From positions 19,529,303 to 19,593,302 of the forward strand of contig CM038918.1 of the NCBI GenBank assembly GCA_021904315.1: a stretch of 64,000 bases of DNA, in the 5' to 3' direction. Below are positions 60,101 to 64,000 of the stretch, piece after piece. Source of the stretch: Sphagnum magellanicum. Taxonomy: Eukaryota; Streptophyta; Sphagnopsida; Sphagnales; Sphagnaceae. The notes under the pieces were generated by a model. It was not told the DNA's origin. It searched no databases and saw nothing but the letters and a program-made list of their open reading frames with translations. How positions within the stretch are numbered: the first letter of the stretch is position 1; each line of letters begins with the position of its first letter. The position numbers and the translations under genes are program-made.

Positions 60101-60154
60101 TCCAAGAGGTGGTCATTTAAAACTACTTTTGCATATCATTTGGAAGAACATTGT

Positions 60155-60834
60155 ACACTTGGGTAAGCTCCTGGCATTTGTCTTACTTTCATAAAGCATG
60201 GTTTTTATTTTTATCATGTTTCGTGTCATGTTGCATGCGTTGCTAGCTTTTCATATTCTTGGAGTTTCAAAAAACATGTTTTGTAGATCATGTTTCTCCA
60301 ACGTTTGTGTCGTTATTTCCTTTTACAATTTCAAATAACAAGTTCCTACAATGTTCTTATTATGTTTTTATTATGTTTCCAATATATTATGATCTGTTGT
60401 TATCTGTCTAGTTTCGTGAGACATGGTTTATATTGTTTTGATAAAAAAATTTCATATTCTAGGGGTATGTTTGCTCTAGTTGATTTTTTCAAATCAATAC
60501 AATAGAGTTGCTTGTGTAACCAAGTTGCAAAACTTCACCCCATGATCTTGGGTGTTCAATGGTAAGTTGAAGGTAACCCTCAAATTGTTTAGGAACACCC
60601 AATGGTTGTGGGAGGAGCATTGCAATAGGATAACAAGGTTTCGTTCACTAAAAAAAATCTAAAATAATGGTCAACCAATAGTAATTGGATGTTTGAAGGC
60701 AATGTATGGGATAGACCATAACATTTCCTTCAAACATCCACCTACCTTTAGTTAATTACTATAGAGTCTTTTCCATAGTCTATAACATCAGAATTAAAAA
60801 CATAACAAATCTATGCACAAAAAGCTAGCTAAAA
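60155..60834. other. Stretch without a recognised gene
   Basis: Contains several CATGTTT words, as the helicase array units do, but no alignable unit. Nothing else is supported. Confidence 0.4.
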
Positions 60835-61032
60835 ACATGGGTTAAAATTTGAACCAAATGGTATCTCAAATTACCATTCAATTGGATAGTTGAAACATGT
60901 GTATAGAAATATAAAACCTTTAAAGATGTTGAAACATGGGTTAAAGTTTGAACCAAACAATATTTAAAATTACCATTCAACCAAATATTCGAAACATGTG
61001 CACAAAAATATAAAACCTTTAAAGATGTTGAA
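60835..61032. repeat. Tandem duplication, two units of 99 bp
   Basis: Unit 1 (60835-60933) and unit 2 (60934-61032) share ACATGGGTTAAA.TTTGAACC, AAATTACCATTCAA, GAAACATGTG and ATATAAAACCTTTAAAGATG. The period is a multiple of three, so a minus-strand frame stays open through both units, but the translation has no recognisable motif. Confidence 0.95.
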
Positions 61033-61311
61033 ACATGTAATTGGAACATGTTTCTTGTGTAGTTGATCATGTTTCACGTGTTACGTTTTGTTAGATCACC
61101 TCACTTAACCTAAAAAAAAAAAGGAACCCATACTACCATTGCTTAGGAATGTTGTAGCTTACATTTTTACAAGACTACTCCTAATGCACTTGGATGTTCG
61201 AAAGTAACACAAGGAAAACTCCAAAACATTATGTAGTGACACCCAAGAGTTGTGCGAGGAGCACTTCATGATTATAACTTAATATCCATACTCAAGAAAC
61301 AAGTGGATTAT

Positions 61312-61575
61312 TGTAAAAAAATGTTTATAGAAACCAAAAATCGGAAACCCAATTAACAATGTGAGAAATGAACAAGTAGACAACAAGAAGACAACATAAA
61401 CCCAACAACACGGGAAATGGAAACAATACAAGTTGGTTGTTGTAAAAAAATGTTTACAGAAATTAAAAAATCAGAAACCCAAACAACAAGCAAAAAATGA
61501 ACAAGTATAAAACAAGAATATAACCAAAAAAAAAACAAGACAATGCAAACCCCAACAAACAACGTGTGAAATGAA
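61312..61575. repeat. Tandem duplication, two units of about 129 bp
   Basis: The first unit starts at 61312 and the second at 61441. Both read TGTAAAAAAATGTTTA.AGAAA, TCGGAAACCCAA or TCAGAAACCCAA, AAATGAACAAGTA, ACAACA..AACC and GTG.GAAATG. The second copy carries an A-rich insertion near 61520-61535. Confidence 0.85.
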
Positions 61576-64000
61576 TATGATAAAAGGAATAAACTTGTCC
61601 TTTTTGTGAGCATATATTCGGTGTGCAACTTCTCAACCTTTGACACAACATGTGTTAATCACTAGAAAACAATATAGAAACCAATATCCATATGCAAACA
61701 ACAACAAGCTTCAACAAGGTAAAACAACACATGCTATTGGTTCCTAAGACTATTCATGCACAACAATGTTGTGTTTTGAAGGGAAAAATGAAAGTGAAGA
61801 AAGTTGCAAATAAGAGAATGATGAACGATTTAGTGTGGTTAAAAAGATAGCTTCATTAACGTAACTTTTTGTTATCAAAACCCTATGTAAATCTATGGTG
61901 GGGAGTGGCAATGAAGACGTCGAAGTTCAGTGAAAAAATATACGATGGCAATGCGAGGTTGAGAAAGGTTTAAAGCATCATGGATGGGTCATGGGGCATG
62001 GATGGGGATCGCATGGGGAAACATGGAAGATGGGCACATGGGGCCGAAACATAGCTCTTGAAACTTTACATGTTTTGGTGAGCGGTATGTTTCATTTCTT
62101 GGGTTGCTTAGGCATTGAAACGCATGTCAAGCTGCTAGCCAAAACTTGACATGTTTCAGTGGGTGGTAGGTTTCAAGTTTTAGGTTTCGAGGATCATGTT
62201 CAAAACGTGCGATTTTTGATTAGGTGAAATTGACGTCATGCTACCGCTAAAACATGACATGTTTATGCATTGGTTTGCTTGGGGGCTCGTGTAGCCCATG
62301 CGTGGAAACCCATGCTAGGCCACCTGGAAGCGAACAACACATTTACAACTTGTTGCTGAAATAACATTGGGGCCTTCACTCCTTGATGTGCCTTATCATT
62401 GGTTGCATGAAAATTCTATTCCTAAAATTGGCTGCCACTATTTTTGGCTTTGATTAATAGCCCTTCCTAAGAACACCCTACCTATTGTAGTAGTAGGCCC
62501 AGCAATCAAATGCTGAGCATAGAGAAAATATAAGAGACACGAGTTGCTACTTTGTCATGAAAGCCTAAGAGCTGCTTTTTGCCAGCGTTTTTCACCGTTA
62601 CCAAAGTGGGTGGACACATTTAGCAGATTCCCAGGATGACAATTGACTCCATGCAATTCCAGTACTAGGCAGTGGATATGGATTTTATTTGAATAGATAT
62701 TGATTAATCTATTGTAGGGTTTCAAAGGTTTGCTAAAAATAATAACAATATGTATACACTCTACTCTTTAGACCTCATTCATTTCCTTTTGGCCTTAGGG
62801 CCAATAGCTTGTGTCTTGTTCTCACAATTTTGAAATACATTGCTTAACTGGAAAATATTTCAAAACTCTGATTGTAAGTTGTAACTGTTTGGGTATATAT
62901 AGCAAGCAGACTTTATAGAACAAGCTATCCAAGCAAAAGCTATCCAATTGCTTGCTTCAAGCCTTAGATGCATCCTGGGGAGAAATGGCAATTTGGGGAA
63001 TTGCTCTACGACCTCCTCCTCGTCTTCAGACCTGCATCTTTTATTTGCAATAAATTCCAAAACAAATATTTTTTGACTCTTACTGCAAAATTCTAGAATT
63101 AGATTAATTAATTAAGGGGTCAATATTAATTAAGTAAGGCTCTCTTAGAGCTAATAATTAATGGAGGAAATGTTAAATTTGGCCTTAAAGACCCTGATTT
63201 AGTCTAAACAGTGGATATCTATAAGGCTTAGAAGCAAACCAAAAGGATCCAAGGAGTTTATCATGGTATTAGTGTATGTGTTGGTTCACCCAATGCAATT
63301 TGTTACAGGATGGACTCCAAACACATACTGCTACCAAGTTTGTGGGTTCAACACCTTTTTTCCTCATTTGCACCAAGGGTCAGTTTCCACATTGACAAGA
63401 GATTTTTAAAAGTTTTTTTTATAAAAAATATCTTTTAAAATTTGAAATTATTATTTAAAAAAATCTATTACAATATTGTTATATGAGGGAGTGAAATTAT
63501 CCAGATTGTAGCCTGTGGTAATTAATTACGACAGATTTCCACACCTCAGCTTCATATTTTCACAAAAAATTGTTTCACTATTTTAAGGGTTATTTAATGA
63601 TGAAACTGACCCTCAGTTAGGTTATTCCTTTTGCAAGGGGTTTTCAAATCCAAGCATGGCTGGCATTTTAAATTTTGAGCAAAGGGTTTTTTATTCCAAG
63701 CATAAGGTTTGGACCTGTGTGAGTGAGGCAAGCATAAACAGCATGCGATTTGTGATCCCTACAAATTATATTTCATTACTAATTGTATAAACATAAATAG
63801 GATTCATATATCTTATATTTCATGGTCTACCCATTTTGTTGGGAACTTTGCAAGGGAACAAATGGAAATGGAAAATTACGGCCACATCTAAACATGGAAC
63901 TTTCCATGGAAACACGAGTTGACAATGAAATTTTTTATGTGTTGACGTGGATATTTTGTGTGTTGAAAAACACTTAATTTGTATATATGTGTGTATTGGT
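61576..64000. other. Stretch without a recognised gene
   Basis: Mixed to AT-rich. Words such as ACATGTTTCAGTGG/ACATGTTTTGGTGAG with GGTAGGTTTCA/GGTATGTTTCA recur between 62065 and 62175, a weak local repeat. The short minus-strand frame at 62860-63060 has no recognisable motif. Confidence 0.4.

Larger units (their letters stand above)
55947..60154 (-). repeat. Four-unit tandem array of a DEAH-box helicase gene fragment, split by a CACTA insertion
   Basis: Units begin near 55947, 56298, 59506 and 59812, each at a TTCA.TGTATGAA-like word, and the array ends near 60154. Without the 2.85-kb CACTA insertion in unit 2 the lengths are about 351, 359, 306 and 342 bp. In the same order every unit carries CGTTCAT.A, a (C)AACATTACATTTGTC-like word, CTTGATCA, an ATGTTT-rich part, and a minus-strand block matching DEAH-box RNA-helicase motif V, then TGTTCCAAG.GGTGG. 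The units are diverged from one another, so the amplification is not recent. Confidence 0.88.

Noticed and set aside
1..64000. CRISPR arrays, bacterial operons or organellar genome segments
   Set aside because: No regularly spaced direct repeats with unique spacers, no prokaryotic gene clusters, and no plastid or mitochondrial genes were seen; the content is plant nuclear.

Overview
The window looks like nuclear DNA of a seed plant with a large, repeat-rich genome. It is AT-rich and full of old, stop-riddled plant transposons (Ty3/gypsy, Ty1/copia, MULE/SWIM-type, CACTA). It has no operons, no CRISPR and no rRNA or canonical tRNA genes. One intact gene belongs to a land-plant family (S40/DUF584 senescence regulators). 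The low gene density and the flavour of the transposon proteins suggest a gymnosperm or another large-genome lineage, but this is inference only.

Layout. 1-12.4 kb: AT-rich non-coding DNA with dispersed and tandem repeats. 12.4-16.2 kb: a decayed minus-strand Ty3/gypsy polyprotein (protease, reverse transcriptase, RNase H, integrase). It is interrupted by a TAGG-rich, foldback-prone tract that carries a tRNA-like SINE head; a second SINE-like head lies at 16.7 kb. 16.8-29.5 kb: no recognised gene, only microsatellites and a few dispersed repeats. 29.5-32.6 kb: a CpG-retaining island with the promoter, a long leader holding a 52-bp GA microsatellite, and the single convincing gene, a 269-codon S40-like protein (31137-31946, plus strand). 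32.9-35.4 kb: imperfect tandem duplications of about 100-130 bp. 36.4-36.7 kb: an unassigned coding-like minus-strand stretch. 40.1-44.15 kb: a decayed minus-strand Ty1/copia element with primer-binding site, zinc knuckle, GAG-pre-integrase, integrase and reverse transcriptase. 44.2-53.8 kb: mostly non-coding, with an inverted second copy of the repeat found at the left edge of the window. 53.8-54.75 kb: a SWIM/MULE-type transposase-like pseudogene on the plus strand.

The most interesting locus is 55.9-60.2 kb. Four tandem units of about 300-360 bp each carry a minus-strand remnant of the same DEAH-box RNA-helicase segment (motif V, TNIAE.SLTIDGIYYV-like). The second unit is split by a 2.85-kb non-autonomous CACTA transposon. 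Its ends are CACTAGAAGAAAAA and CACTAAAAGAAAAA, and it is flanked by TGC/TGT. The neighbouring units preserve the empty insertion site, so the insertion can be read directly from this sequence. The CACTA interior is extremely AT-rich and holds another TAGG cluster.

Genes acting together: only the S40-like gene appears functional. All other coding signals are relics with stops, frameshifts and lost catalytic residues.
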